Assembly (NCBI GenBank): GCA_949296915.1
Contig: CASFPX010000006.1
Coordinates: 1-64,000, forward strand
DNA length: 64,000 bases
Reading direction: 5' to 3'
DNA from: Onthovicinus sp900555545
Lineage (GTDB): Bacteria > Bacillota > Clostridia > Oscillospirales > Acutalibacteraceae
Position 1 is the stretch's first letter; every line of letters begins with the position of its first letter. The position numbers and the translations under genes were made by a program. Shown here in pieces: positions 52,314 through 61,612 of this stretch. A model generated the notes under the pieces. That model had not been told where the DNA came from. It did no database searches and saw nothing but the letters and a program-made list of their open reading frames with translations.

Positions 52314-53712
52314 GGAAAAAGGATTTTTGGGAACGCAACCGGTTGGCAAATTACTTTGGAAGCTGGCGCTCCCGACGGTGGCGGCGCAAATTATCAATAT
52401 GCTCTATAACATTGTGGATCGGATCTATATTGGGCATATTCCGGAGATCGGTGCAATGGCGCTGACGGGCGTGGGGGTGTGTATGCCGCTGATCATGATC
52501 GTGACTGCGTTTGCAGCCTTCGCAGGATACGGCGGTGCACCGCGCGCCTCCATCTTCATGGGCAAGGAGGATTACGACTCCGCCGAAAAGACGCTCGGGA
52601 ACGCCTTTGTGCTTCAGATCCTGATTTCGGTTGTGCTCACAGCGATTCTATTGATCTGGAACCGTGATTTCTTGATGGCGTTCGGCGCCAGCGAAAACAC
52701 GATCGAATACGCCGTCAGCTATATGAATATCTACTCAATCGGTACGATTTTCGTTCAGATGACGCTTGGAATGAACGCCTTTATCACGGCACAGGGCTTT
52801 GCTAAAACAGGGATGCTCTCCGTGCTGATTGGTGCAGTTGCCAATATTATTCTGGATCCGATTTTTATTTTTGGGTTTGATATGGGCGTTCGCGGGGCGG
52901 CACTGGCCACGATCCTTTCACAGGCGATGTCCTGTATCTGGGTTTTAGCGTTCCTATTTGGTAAAAAGACGCACCTGCGCCTGCGCGCCCGCCAGATACG
53001 CCTCAGGGCAAAGCTTCTTTTTCCAATGATGGCACTGGGCCTTTCGGTGTTTATCATGCAGGCGAGCGAGAGCGTGATCTCCATCTGCTTTAACTCGTCC
53101 CTGCTCAAGTACGGCGGTGATATCGCCGTCGGCGCGATGACGATCCTAACAAGCGTCATGCAGTTTGCCATGTTGCCGCTCCAGGGCCTCGGACAGGGCG
53201 CGCAGCCGATTATCAGTTACAACTACGGCGCACGGAATCCGGAACGGGTGCGCGCAGCCTTCCGGCTGCTGCTCAAGGCGAGCCTGGTCTATTCTACGCT
53301 GCTGTGGTTATGTGTCATGATTTTTCCGCAGGCGTTTGCGGCGATGTTTACGTCGGAGCCGCAGCTGCTTGAATTTACACGTACGGCCCTGCGGATCTAT
53401 ATGGCGTGCCTGCTGCTGTTTGGCATTCAAATTGCCTGCCAAATGACGTTTACCTCCCTGGGGAATGCCAAGGCATCTATTCTGGTGGCTGTCATGCGCA
53501 AGTTCATCCTGCTGATCCCGTTGATCTATGTGCTGCCGCTAATTTTTACCGCAAATCAGACTACGGCCGTCTACATGGCCGAACCGATCGCGGATTTTAT
53601 GGCGGTAACATTCACCGCGATCCTGTTTGCCTTCCAGTTCAAAAAGGCGATGGCACAGATTTCAGAGCCCAAATCGGATGTAGGACTGAATAAATCTGAT
53701 AAGAAAAGGTGA
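52306..53712 (+). CDS. MATE-family multidrug efflux transporter
   Basis: A 468-residue membrane protein with 12 hydrophobic segments. ATG 52306 follows GGAAGGCGG. PVGKLLWKLALPTVAAQIINMLYNIVDRIYIGH is the DinF/NorM-type start, and MALGLSVFIMQASESVISIC begins the second half. It exports cationic drugs or toxic compounds using Na+ or H+. It is cotranscribed with the MarR regulator and is followed six bases later by ftsH. Confidence 0.9.
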   Translation: MNEEKGFLGTQPVGKLLWKLALPTVAAQIINMLYNIVDRIYIGHIPEIGAMALTGVGVCMPLIMIVTAFAAFAGYGGAPRASIFMGKEDYDSAEKTLGNAFVLQILISVVLTAILLIWNRDFLMAFGASENTIEYAVSYMNIYSIGTIFVQMTLGMNAFITAQGFAKTGMLSVLIGAVANIILDPIFIFGFDMGVRGAALATILSQAMSCIWVLAFLFGKKTHLRLRARQIRLRAKLLFPMMALGLSVFIMQASESVISICFNSSLLKYGGDIAVGAMTILTSVMQFAMLPLQGLGQGAQPIISYNYGARNPERVRAAFRLLLKASLVYSTLLWLCVMIFPQAFAAMFTSEPQLLEFTRTALRIYMACLLLFGIQIACQMTFTSLGNAKASILVAVMRKFILLIPLIYVLPLIFTANQTTAVYMAEPIADFMAVTFTAILFAFQFKKAMAQISEPKSDVGLNKSDKKR

Positions 53713-53718
53713 TTGATT

Positions 53719-55590
53719 ATGCAAGAAGTAGAGAATAAAACGCAAGTACCGCCCAAACGTCCATTTATCTTTTATGCGATCATTGCGGGGATAATTATCA
53801 TGTTGCTCAATGTGTTCCTCTTCCCCTCGATGATGCAGCCGACCGTGACAGAGGTCGGATATGACGAGTTCCTGGATATGATCGATCAGAATCAGGTGAC
53901 AGAAGTTGCCTATGACGAATATAACGGTGAGTTTGTATTTGTCTGCGGTACGGATCAAGAGGCAAAATACTATAAGACGGGGATCTGGCCGGACGACGGC
54001 CAGCGCCTGCTCCAGCAGTTACAGGAGCATCCGGATATTAAATTTTCCGCATCAATCCCCACGCAGACAAATCCGCTGCTCAGCTTTTTGCTCACGTGGA
54101 TTTTGCCGGTTATCTTCTTCTTCCTGATCGGGGAACTCTCCTATCACTGGATGAAAAAGCGCATGAAAGACCAACTCCCGGGCGGAATGGGTAACGCCAT
54201 GTCCTTTGGCAAATCGGGTGCTAAGGTATATGTGGCAGATGCGCAGACAGGTGTCACCTTTGAAAATGTGGCTGGCCAGGATGAGGCCAAAGAATCCCTG
54301 ATGGAGATCGTGGATTTTTTGCACGAGCCTAAGAAGTATGACCAGATCGGCGCCAAGATTCCTAAGGGAGTATTGCTCGTCGGACCGCCCGGTACCGGAA
54401 AAACCCTACTGGCCAAAGCGGTGGCAGGGGAGGCAGGCGTGCCGTTCTTTTCCATTTCGGGTAGCGAATTTGTGGAGATGTTTGTAGGCATGGGGGCCGC
54501 TAAGGTTCGGGATCTGTTCAAGCAGGCAAACGAGAAAGCGCCCTGTATCGTCTTTATCGATGAGATCGATGCCATCGGCCAAAAGCGCAATTCAGGTGGT
54601 ATGGGTGGCAATGATGAGCGGGAGCAAACGCTTAATCAGCTTCTTGCGGAGATGGATGGCTTTGACGGGCGCCGCGGCGTTGTCCTTTTGGCGGCGACAA
54701 ACCGCCCCGAGAGCTTGGATCCCGCCCTGCTGCGCCCCGGACGATTTGACCGGCGCGTGCCAGTGGAGTTGCCAGACCTGGCCGGGCGCAAGGCCATCCT
54801 AAAGGTTCACTCTAAGGACGTCCACATCGCGGACGGAATCGACTGGGATATCATTGCACGTGCAACGGCAGGCGCCTCCGGTGCGGAGCTGGCCAATATT
54901 ATCAACGAGGCAGCGCTGCGCGCCGTAAGGGAGGGCCGCGATTGTGTCCGCCAGGAGGATCTGGAGGAGAGTGTGGAGACGGTGATCGCCGGGGCGCAGC
55001 GTAAGAATGCCGTCATTTCACCGCAGGAGAAAAAGATTGTCGCCTATCACGAGGTCGGCCATGCGCTGGTGGCAGCACGTCAGACAAATTCGGCGCCGGT
55101 TACCAAGATTACCATCATCCCGCGTACCACTGGAGCGTTGGGATACACCATGCAGGTGGATGAGGGTGAACATATGCTGATGAGCCGCTCAGAACTGCTG
55201 AATAAAATCACCACACTGACGGGTGGCCGCAGCGCGGAGGAGCTTGTGTTCGGCCCGGATAATATAACGACGGGCGCCTCCAACGATATCGAGCAGGCAA
55301 CCAAACTGGCCCGTGCCCTGATTACTCGCTATGGGATGACGGATGAGTTTGACATGGTTGCCCTGGAAACGGTTCAAAATCAGTATTTGGGAGGGGATTC
55401 CTCACTGGCCTGCTCATCAGATACTGCATCTAAAATTGATGCACGTGTAGTGAACATCGTAAAAGGGGCCCATGCAAAAGCGCTCAGCATTTTGAAGGAG
55501 AACGAAGAACAGCTGCACCGTTTGGCGGAATATCTGCTGGAGAAAGAGACGATTTCCGGCGAGGAGTTTATGGCGATGCTGGATCAGTGA
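53719..55590 (+). CDS. ftsH: ATP-dependent zinc metalloprotease FtsH
   Basis: A 623-residue membrane protease. ATG 53719 is used, with AAGGTGA seven bases upstream. Membrane segments lie at about 16-36 and 118-138. The AAA domain has Walker A GPPGTGKT at 222-229, Walker B IVFIDEID at 277-284 and the second region of homology at about 330-345. The Zn site is HEVGH at 444-448. It degrades damaged membrane and regulatory proteins. The close spacing to the MATE gene suggests partial readthrough from the marR promoter; no separate promoter was found in the six-base gap. Confidence 0.97.
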   Translation: MQEVENKTQVPPKRPFIFYAIIAGIIIMLLNVFLFPSMMQPTVTEVGYDEFLDMIDQNQVTEVAYDEYNGEFVFVCGTDQEAKYYKTGIWPDDGQRLLQQLQEHPDIKFSASIPTQTNPLLSFLLTWILPVIFFFLIGELSYHWMKKRMKDQLPGGMGNAMSFGKSGAKVYVADAQTGVTFENVAGQDEAKESLMEIVDFLHEPKKYDQIGAKIPKGVLLVGPPGTGKTLLAKAVAGEAGVPFFSISGSEFVEMFVGMGAAKVRDLFKQANEKAPCIVFIDEIDAIGQKRNSGGMGGNDEREQTLNQLLAEMDGFDGRRGVVLLAATNRPESLDPALLRPGRFDRRVPVELPDLAGRKAILKVHSKDVHIADGIDWDIIARATAGASGAELANIINEAALRAVREGRDCVRQEDLEESVETVIAGAQRKNAVISPQEKKIVAYHEVGHALVAARQTNSAPVTKITIIPRTTGALGYTMQVDEGEHMLMSRSELLNKITTLTGGRSAEELVFGPDNITTGASNDIEQATKLARALITRYGMTDEFDMVALETVQNQYLGGDSSLACSSDTASKIDARVVNIVKGAHAKALSILKENEEQLHRLAEYLLEKETISGEEFMAMLDQ

Positions 55591-55658
55591 AATTTTTAGG
55601 GACATTGATTCAATGGCCGCCAATGACTTAAAACAGCGGGTGTAATGGATTGAGCGTG

Positions 55659-55690
55659 GAACGGCCCCGGGGGAATTCCCGGGGCCGTTC
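55659..55690 (+). terminator. Terminator after ftsH
   Basis: Thirteen-base arms GAACGGCCCCGGG (55659-55671) and CCCGGGGCCGTTC (55678-55690). The T-run is weak. Confidence 0.7.
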
Positions 55691-55718
55691 CTGTGTGGCC
55701 AAAAGAGCAACCTGCTTG

Positions 55719-56450
55719 TCATTCAGTCCATGCGCGCAAAAGAGCTGCGTCTTTTTTAAAAACACGTGCACTGTCATGCCGGCAAAACTCCAGGATGTAG
55801 TCCCCGGAGAACCCGGCAGATTTCAACGTTTGGATCCATCCACTCCATGGAGTGGTTCCCCTTTTCAGGCGGTAACGCCTGCCGGATGCATTCCAGTAGA
55901 ACACATGTACATTCCGGATACGGGAGAGGATGACATTTAAATGTTCGGTATCCCGCCCCTCAAAAAAGGGTTGCCAATACGTGGTCAGATTGCCTTGGCC
56001 GCAGCTGTCCAGTATTTTCAGACAGCTGGTCCCGGTATCGTTATAGGTGCGGCGGTGGAACTCAAAGGCGAGCTCCAACCCATATGACGCGGCGATACCG
56101 GCGGCCCAAACTGTTTGGTCCACCAGCGCCTGATATTCGCTGGGATCTGTATCCCGGCTTCCCTTAGTCCCAAGCCAGACGCGGACTGTCTTTGCCCCCA
56201 GGGCACAGGCTGTTTCGCTCACGTGCTTCAATTTGTCCTCATCATCACGGCCAATGGTAAAATAACTGCCAAAGGAGGGGGTGACGATCCCCTGATTGGC
56301 ACACAGCACACGCATGTGCGCAGCTTCCCGTGGATTGGTGACGTGACAGTCTCCGCCCCACTCGATCATCTCCAGCCCGGCGTCCACAGCAAGACGGAGA
56401 ACCTCCTCCGGTGTCTTTTTTCGGAATGTGACGCTTGTCAGTCCGGTCAT
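55719..56450 (-). CDS. Sugar phosphate isomerase/epimerase (TIM barrel, AP endonuclease 2-like)
   Basis: A 243-residue xylose-isomerase-like barrel. AGLEMIEWGGDCHV at about 28-41, GLELAFEFHRRTYNDTG with a metal-binding Glu and His, and YILEFCRHD near the C-terminus fit the family. It lies 12 bases downstream of the dehydrogenase gene and is likely to work with it on a sugar or hydroxyacid. The substrate is unknown. Confidence 0.8.
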   Translation of the reverse strand: MTGLTSVTFRKKTPEEVLRLAVDAGLEMIEWGGDCHVTNPREAAHMRVLCANQGIVTPSFGSYFTIGRDDEDKLKHVSETACALGAKTVRVWLGTKGSRDTDPSEYQALVDQTVWAAGIAASYGLELAFEFHRRTYNDTGTSCLKILDSCGQGNLTTYWQPFFEGRDTEHLNVILSRIRNVHVFYWNASGRRYRLKRGTTPWSGWIQTLKSAGFSGDYILEFCRHDSARVFKKDAALLRAWTE

Positions 56451-56462
56451 CAGAATCCCTCC

Positions 56463-57461
56463 CTATGCCATGGTGGCGAGCATTTCCATGAGTACCTCAT
56501 GCTGAGGCGGTTCCCCGTTGCTCAGGCGAGATAGTTCATCAATCATGTAGGCGGCCATGCGTTCTACCTCACGCCCTGTACTCCCGGCGATGTGCGGGGT
56601 CAGGAAAAGATTTTTGCGCCGGCGCAGAGGCGAAAAAGGGGGAAGGGGCTCCGGATCAGTGACGTCGAGCACAGCTGTCAGATCCTTTCGCTCCCGCAGG
56701 ATGCGGTTCAAATCCCGGTTGATCACCTGACGGCCGCGCCCGGTGTTGATAAAGGTCGCATAGGGCTTCATCTTTTGGAATAGCCCATAGTGATAAAAGC
56801 CAGCCAGTTCATCTTTGTTGGCCAAGTGGTTGGAGATTACATCCGACCGCTCAAACAGTTCGGCAATCTCTACCTTCTCCACGCCAAGTTTCTTTGCGCG
56901 TTCCATCGTGATAAAGGGGTCGCAGCACAGGACGGTGCATTCCACAGCGCGCAGTTTTTGGCAGACCATACTGCCAATGGCGCCTGCCCCCACGATCCCA
57001 ATGGTGGCGTGATAGTTCCCCATATGGTGCTGTGCCTGGCGGTTGGCCGGATAAAATCCCCGCTTGCACCGGCGCTGGGCCATGAAGTATCCCTTGGCCG
57101 CCAGGATGATCTGAGCCGCCGTGTACTCGGCCACAGGGACGGCGTTGGCACGCCAGGCGCTGAACACGCGGACGCCGCACTCCAGGAATTCCCGAGCAAA
57201 CCCCTGCACACTGCCGGCGGCATAGTATAAATGGCGAACCTTTGGGAAGAACTGCTGTATTTCCGCTGTGGAAAAGTGTTCCATTCCCCAGGTGGAAAAG
57301 AGTACCTCGCATTCGCGCAAAAAGTCACGGTGATCCTTTAGGTTTTTTCGGCAGAGGACTGTGGGACACAGTTCGCCAAAAGACTGTATCTGCATACGGA
57401 TTTCCGGCGGGAAAACGCGGTCGGCATCTGCTTTGTTTTGGGTGATAATGGCGATTTTCAT
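56463..57461 (-). CDS. D-2-hydroxyacid dehydrogenase-like protein
   Basis: A 332-residue enzyme; ATG 57461 with GAGAGGAAG upstream. The NAD motif is GIVGAGAIGSMVCQKL near residues 154-169. TFINTGRGRQVINRDLN holds the catalytic Arg, DVTDPEPLPPFSP the Glu and LFLTPHIAGSTGREVERM the His. It oxidises or reduces a 2-hydroxy/keto acid with NAD(H). It is the first gene of a two-gene unit with the sugar isomerase-like protein. Confidence 0.83.
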   Translation of the reverse strand: MKIAIITQNKADADRVFPPEIRMQIQSFGELCPTVLCRKNLKDHRDFLRECEVLFSTWGMEHFSTAEIQQFFPKVRHLYYAAGSVQGFAREFLECGVRVFSAWRANAVPVAEYTAAQIILAAKGYFMAQRRCKRGFYPANRQAQHHMGNYHATIGIVGAGAIGSMVCQKLRAVECTVLCCDPFITMERAKKLGVEKVEIAELFERSDVISNHLANKDELAGFYHYGLFQKMKPYATFINTGRGRQVINRDLNRILRERKDLTAVLDVTDPEPLPPFSPLRRRKNLFLTPHIAGSTGREVERMAAYMIDELSRLSNGEPPQHEVLMEMLATMA

Positions 57462-57488
57462 AGTTTTTCTTCCTCTCACAAGATGGAT

Positions 57489-57532
57489 ATGAAAAGAACT
57501 TTCGCCCCACACCGGTCTGGGGCAGGGCGAAA
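57489..57532 (-). terminator. Possible terminator after 57546-58085
   Basis: On the minus strand, arms TTTCGCCC and GGGCGAAA with a GC-rich loop are followed by GTTCTTTTC. Confidence 0.5.
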
Positions 57533-57545
57533 GGGACTGGTATTC

Positions 57546-58085
57546 TCAGACAAAGAGATAACCTACAAAGGGGAGCAGAACTCCTGTCAAAACACCTGTT
57601 ACAAGTGTGACGCCCCACTGGTCCAGGTAGGAACCCGCATAGAATACGGCGGCAAACGGCGCGAGCAGGATTTTGCCCACCAAATGGATTCCACCATCCC
57701 GATGATAGATCGCATCCCAGAGCATCAGTGCATCCTCCACACTGGGGAATACATCCGTGAGCATAGAAATCCCCAGCCACAGCAGGATCGCGCTCAGGAG
57801 GGCATCTGTGCCTGTCAGACCATTCCAGAACAGGCCGGCTGCGGCCGGGAACGCCAACACCAAACCGATTACCAGGTTGAACAGGAACGGGAGCAGGCAG
57901 GTGAAAAAGCGCTTAGCGGTTGAAGGTTCCACCTCGTGCTCGATATGGCCGCACATCTCGTCGGCGCGCAGGTAGCGCGGATCCTCGATCGGTGTGCCGA
58001 AAATCCGGCAGAGCAGGTGTTCCCACAGGGCATGCATCAATGCACCGGGAAAGGTTAAGAGCTTTACGATATATCCGATAATCAT
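57546..58085 (-). CDS. Membrane protein resembling a metalloprotease family, active site lost
   Basis: A 179-residue protein with about four hydrophobic segments. The layout FPGALMHALWEHLLCRIFG at residues 12-30, then DPRYLRADEMCGHIEHE and FLFNLVIGLVLAFPAA, recalls a small membrane metalloprotease family whose members read FPGxxxHELAHxLxCxxxG. Here the HEXXH is HALWE (18-22), so Zn catalysis is unlikely. It overlaps the TPR protein gene by four bases and probably works with it. The family link is by memory of pattern only. Confidence 0.5.
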   Translation of the reverse strand: MIIGYIVKLLTFPGALMHALWEHLLCRIFGTPIEDPRYLRADEMCGHIEHEVEPSTAKRFFTCLLPFLFNLVIGLVLAFPAAAGLFWNGLTGTDALLSAILLWLGISMLTDVFPSVEDALMLWDAIYHRDGGIHLVGKILLAPFAAVFYAGSYLDQWGVTLVTGVLTGVLLPFVGYLFV

Positions 58086-59590
58086 GAGACGTCAGCGCTC
58101 CCTTCAAGGAATAATTGTTCCAGCGTGATCTCGCCATTTACATAGGACTGTGCCCGGTCGGAGAGCTGGGTGTCATAGCTCTTTAGGAAGGAGACGACCT
58201 CTTCAAATCCGGAGGTGTCCCCGATGGCGTGACAGACAACAGCTAGAACATTACTTGTATTTACAGTCGCGCTGGTGTTAAAGGCGGCCTCGGCATCTGT
58301 CTTGGCATTGGCGGTATCCCCCTGAAGCAGATAGACGATCGCACGCTGGCGGAGCAGTTCCGGATTGTCCGCACTAACTTCAAGGCCCGCGGCAATCTCC
58401 TTTAGGGCGGCGTCGTAATTCTGCTGCCTGCGGTAGAGAGAAGCCCTTGTGGCGTAGGCGTTGGCGTCGTCCAGATTATCCTTGAGCATCTCGTCGCACA
58501 GTGCGAAAGCCTGCTCATAATCGCCGGTCTCCCCCAAACACCTGGCCATTTCGGGATAGTAAAGCCATTGGTAGTCGGAACTGCCGGCTTCCTTCATCTT
58601 GTTCAGATATTCCAGTTGGGTCTGCGCATCCTTGCCGCAAATCTTAGCCAGATAGAATTCGTAGTAATATACGATCATCGGATCGTAGTCGTCGGGTGAC
58701 ACAGCCTCCCCGGTGGTGTCGGTGGCGTCACTGACGGCCTGGCCACTGAGCAGCGCCTCAAACTGCGCCATCAAATCATCGTACGGAATTTCGGCAGCCG
58801 GCTTTGTCTCATAGTCGGCAATAATAGCGTAGGCGGCATCCGCTGTGGTGTTGAATGCAGTGAGCTTGTCGTTAATTTTAGAAAGTGTGCGATCCGATTC
58901 AATCTCATCCGATGAAAATGAGGATAAAAGAGACTGAACGTTCTGGATATAGCCAAACTCCCAGAGGGTGCGGATCATCTGCTTGACCATCGGTTTGCTG
59001 GAGACGCCCGCATTATACAGCTCAAAATACTGGTTGAGCCCTTCCACCGGGTGGTTTTGCAGGATCAACTTGTGTGCGGCCGCCTGGTCAGCGTAATCGG
59101 ATACGACGCCCCGCATGGTATAACCGGACAGCGCCACTGCCGCGATGACCAGCAGAATAACAGGAATCATGTACCAGCGGATGGGACGGTGCTTCATTTT
59201 TTCGCGGCACTCCTCGCAGTACAGGTAGTCTTCGCCGCGCTCCAAATTGCGTGGATTTTTTTGGCAGCAGTAGCATAGGTTTTCGTCAAACGGTTCCTCG
59301 TCCTCACCGTTGGGGTTATCCGACGGTTCGGCTTCCTCCAGGGATTCTTCCTCAATCATGACCGGTGTGTCGCCCACCGTCACCAGATGATCCCAATCGC
59401 TGATACCGCTGCCATCTCCGGCTTCTTCTGAATCATCTTCTGTTTTGGCCTGATCCGTCTCCTGTGCGGCCTGTGTCTGATGATCCAGCTCCTGCTGGAA
59501 GAGATCTCGCAGTTGCTCGAGTTCCTGATTGAGCCCCTCTTGAGACTCACCGGCGGAATCGGGCTTCTTTTTCTGATCGCTGTCGTTCAA
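58082..59590 (-). CDS. Zinc-ribbon/TPR single-pass membrane protein, unknown function
   Basis: A 502-residue protein. An acidic, low-complexity N-terminus (1-100) leads to a Cys cluster at 106, 108, 109, 125 and 128 (CYCC, YCEEC), probably a metal-binding knuckle. One membrane helix follows at about 139-157, and a large C-terminal part with tetratricopeptide-like helices (ARCLGETGDYEQAFALCDEML, YATRASLYRRQQNYDAALKEI) at about 355-450. By topology rules the Cys domain faces the cytosol and the TPR domain the outside. It may be a sensor or scaffold. No family name is recognised. Confidence 0.65.
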   Translation of the reverse strand: MNDSDQKKKPDSAGESQEGLNQELEQLRDLFQQELDHQTQAAQETDQAKTEDDSEEAGDGSGISDWDHLVTVGDTPVMIEEESLEEAEPSDNPNGEDEEPFDENLCYCCQKNPRNLERGEDYLYCEECREKMKHRPIRWYMIPVILLVIAAVALSGYTMRGVVSDYADQAAAHKLILQNHPVEGLNQYFELYNAGVSSKPMVKQMIRTLWEFGYIQNVQSLLSSFSSDEIESDRTLSKINDKLTAFNTTADAAYAIIADYETKPAAEIPYDDLMAQFEALLSGQAVSDATDTTGEAVSPDDYDPMIVYYYEFYLAKICGKDAQTQLEYLNKMKEAGSSDYQWLYYPEMARCLGETGDYEQAFALCDEMLKDNLDDANAYATRASLYRRQQNYDAALKEIAAGLEVSADNPELLRQRAIVYLLQGDTANAKTDAEAAFNTSATVNTSNVLAVVCHAIGDTSGFEEVVSFLKSYDTQLSDRAQSYVNGEITLEQLFLEGSADVS

Positions 59591-59718
59591 AGCAATGCCT
59601 CCTAATCTTTGCTATATTCCCAATGATGGGGCATGTGTATAAAAATATTTTACCATAGGCGTGGGATATTTTCAAACGGAATCAGAAAGTTTACAAAGCG
59701 CGGACATTTTTGCCAAAA

Positions 59719-59745
59719 TTAAAACGGACGCCAAGCGCCCGTTTC
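59719..59745 (-). terminator. Terminator after 59754-60377
   Basis: Arms ACGGGCGC and GCGTCCGT (one G-U pair) with a TTG loop, followed on the minus strand by TTTAATTTT. Confidence 0.65.
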
Positions 59746-59753
59746 AGGATCAT

Positions 59754-60377
59754 TTATACAGTTGTCTGCTGATCGCTTTGGTTGATTTCCTCCTGGCCTA
59801 CCAGACTTAAATAGCGTTTGTACCGAGTGATCAGATACATCGAATAGATCCCGGGGATCAGGTTGCCGCACACCACAGCCATCATGGCGTTCTCTGCGTC
59901 GCCATAGCCGGAGAAGGGCAAGTTCATTAGGATTCCATATAGGAGGACCGGCAGTGCAAAGAGAATGGGCGCAGCCACCATGCCGTGGCCACAGGAGACA
60001 GCCCACTCCGCAGTCTCCGGATGCTCCCCGAGCGGTTTGAAGATTGCACGCATCCCGGCCAGCAGATTCCACACCGCCAGCATCAGGAACAGGTTGGTCA
60101 GGGAGAACAGGATATACTGGGTGAAGCTGGGGAGTTGGCGGTAGAGCTCCGCAGCGATCATCAGGGCGGCGGAGCCCACAGCGCGCAGAATTGTGCCGGC
60201 CAGCGCGAGCTTGGCAGCCAGCAGAACCTGACGGTTGCCCGCCTGGTCAGCGATCCCGTACAGCCCGAATGTAAAAATTGCGAGTGCAAGGGAGACGGGG
60301 ATGATCTCGACTCCCCATAGGTTCAGGTGGAAGAAGCACAGGAAAAGACCCCAGAACACACAGCGATACCGTCTCAT
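59754..60377 (-). CDS. Integral membrane protein of unknown function
   Basis: A 207-residue protein with about five to six hydrophobic segments (residues 6-40, 50-75, 85-105, 130-152, 162-185). No motif is recognised. It overlaps the upstream secreted protein gene by four bases, so the pair are cotranscribed. Confidence 0.6.
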   Translation of the reverse strand: MRRYRCVFWGLFLCFFHLNLWGVEIIPVSLALAIFTFGLYGIADQAGNRQVLLAAKLALAGTILRAVGSAALMIAAELYRQLPSFTQYILFSLTNLFLMLAVWNLLAGMRAIFKPLGEHPETAEWAVSCGHGMVAAPILFALPVLLYGILMNLPFSGYGDAENAMMAVVCGNLIPGIYSMYLITRYKRYLSLVGQEEINQSDQQTTV

Positions 60378-61330
60378 CGCGTCGCACCGCCCTTCAACAT
60401 TTTGAGTTCATGTAGGACGTTTTTTGCTTCATACGTGTAGGTGCACAGTACAGTGTCAGCGTACACGGTGACCGGATTCCCCGCCGGATCCGACACCGAC
60501 AGGATTGGCTCAATCTGAAAATAGCATAGGCCAGGTTTCTCGTAGTGGACATCAACAGACAGTTGGGTAGCTGTTTCAGAGTATTCGGTCTGGGTGGAGA
60601 CAAAGTTGCTAAGTTCCTCTGCGTATGGGATCTCCCAGCAGACCAGCTGGTAGCCCGGATTCAGTTCGAGTGTGACGTTAAAGGAGTCCGGACAGTATAT
60701 GTTTCCACTTCCACCACTGGAAAATCCCATGCCGTATTCATTTGGCGTGATGCCGCTGTCCTGTGCAAAATCGCCGTTGTACAGCGTGATCTTGCCGATA
60801 GGAACCTCCTGGGTGCAGGACTCACCGTCATATATATAGGCAATGGTGAGCCGTTCGACAATGACCGGATCGGTCAAAGAACCGGCCAGCCGTTCCAGAT
60901 CCTCCGGCGAAAAGGAGAGCGGTGCGACGCCCATTTTAAACCGCACATCCGCGATGGGATTGGCGGGGGCATCGATGTTGCTCAGATCATAGCAGCTATC
61001 TACACCGGGATAGGGGTTATAGGAAAGCGTGTATACGCCGAGTTCCCCCAGATCCATCGTGGCACTTTGAATGGACAGCGTATGGCGTGTGTTGATTGCG
61101 GCGGCAATGCCAATCCAACCGCCGGGCGGCGTGTCCTGTGGGGTGAACGGATTGATGTATGTATGGGTGTTATCGGAGGCGTCACGATAGGCGGCCCTGA
61201 CATTATAGGTGATATAGTGGTGGAAAAACAGCGGACCATCCAGCCCACGCGCGGCGTCTACGCCGCAGCATACTGCGCAGGAGATCACGATTCCGGCAGC
61301 GCATAGTCCTGCGACAATCTTTTTCAGCAT
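60374..61330 (-). CDS. Secreted or membrane-anchored protein of unknown function
   Basis: A 318-residue protein; ATG 61330 with GGGAGGG seven bases upstream. A signal peptide (residues 1 to about 26, VISCAVCCGVDA) is followed by a beta-rich domain with few Lys and many Tyr, Pro and Thr residues. There is no clear lipobox, anchor or catalytic motif. It is the first gene of a two-gene unit with the membrane protein downstream and has its own promoter. Confidence 0.6.
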   Translation of the reverse strand: MLKKIVAGLCAAGIVISCAVCCGVDAARGLDGPLFFHHYITYNVRAAYRDASDNTHTYINPFTPQDTPPGGWIGIAAAINTRHTLSIQSATMDLGELGVYTLSYNPYPGVDSCYDLSNIDAPANPIADVRFKMGVAPLSFSPEDLERLAGSLTDPVIVERLTIAYIYDGESCTQEVPIGKITLYNGDFAQDSGITPNEYGMGFSSGGSGNIYCPDSFNVTLELNPGYQLVCWEIPYAEELSNFVSTQTEYSETATQLSVDVHYEKPGLCYFQIEPILSVSDPAGNPVTVYADTVLCTYTYEAKNVLHELKMLKGGATR

Positions 61331-61353
61331 GGTAATCCCTCCCTCCGGGGGAA

Positions 61354-61382
61354 AGTATATCATAATGTAAAATATATTTCAA
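61354..61382 (-). promoter_or_regulatory. Promoter of the 61330-59754 unit
   Basis: On the minus strand: -35 TTGAAA (61377-61382), 17-base spacer, -10 TATACT (61354-61359). The rest of 61383-61566 shows no gene. Confidence 0.75.
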
Positions 61383-61566
61383 CAAATAATATTTTAATTA
61401 TGTGTATTTTGGAGATTGATGATGAATTTATTCCTGATCTAAGGGATAATTCGCCGACTGCGCAAAATTTAACCTCATCATTTTTGTCTGGAGAGGGGTG
61501 TTTCTGCATGGCGCGGTAGCCAGTTCAATGCGTCCGCTTGTTTTGCACCATTTGTTGTAGATTGGT

Positions 61567-61605
61567 GGAAAAATAAAAGGCGCACAGACCAGTACGTCTG
61601 TGCGC
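61567..61605 (-). terminator. Terminator of the ThiXYZ-type operon
   Basis: Ten-base arms GCGCACAGAC (61580-61589) and GTCTGTGCGC (61596-61605). On the minus strand CTTTTATTTTT follows. Confidence 0.88.
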
Positions 61606-61612
61606 ATGGATT

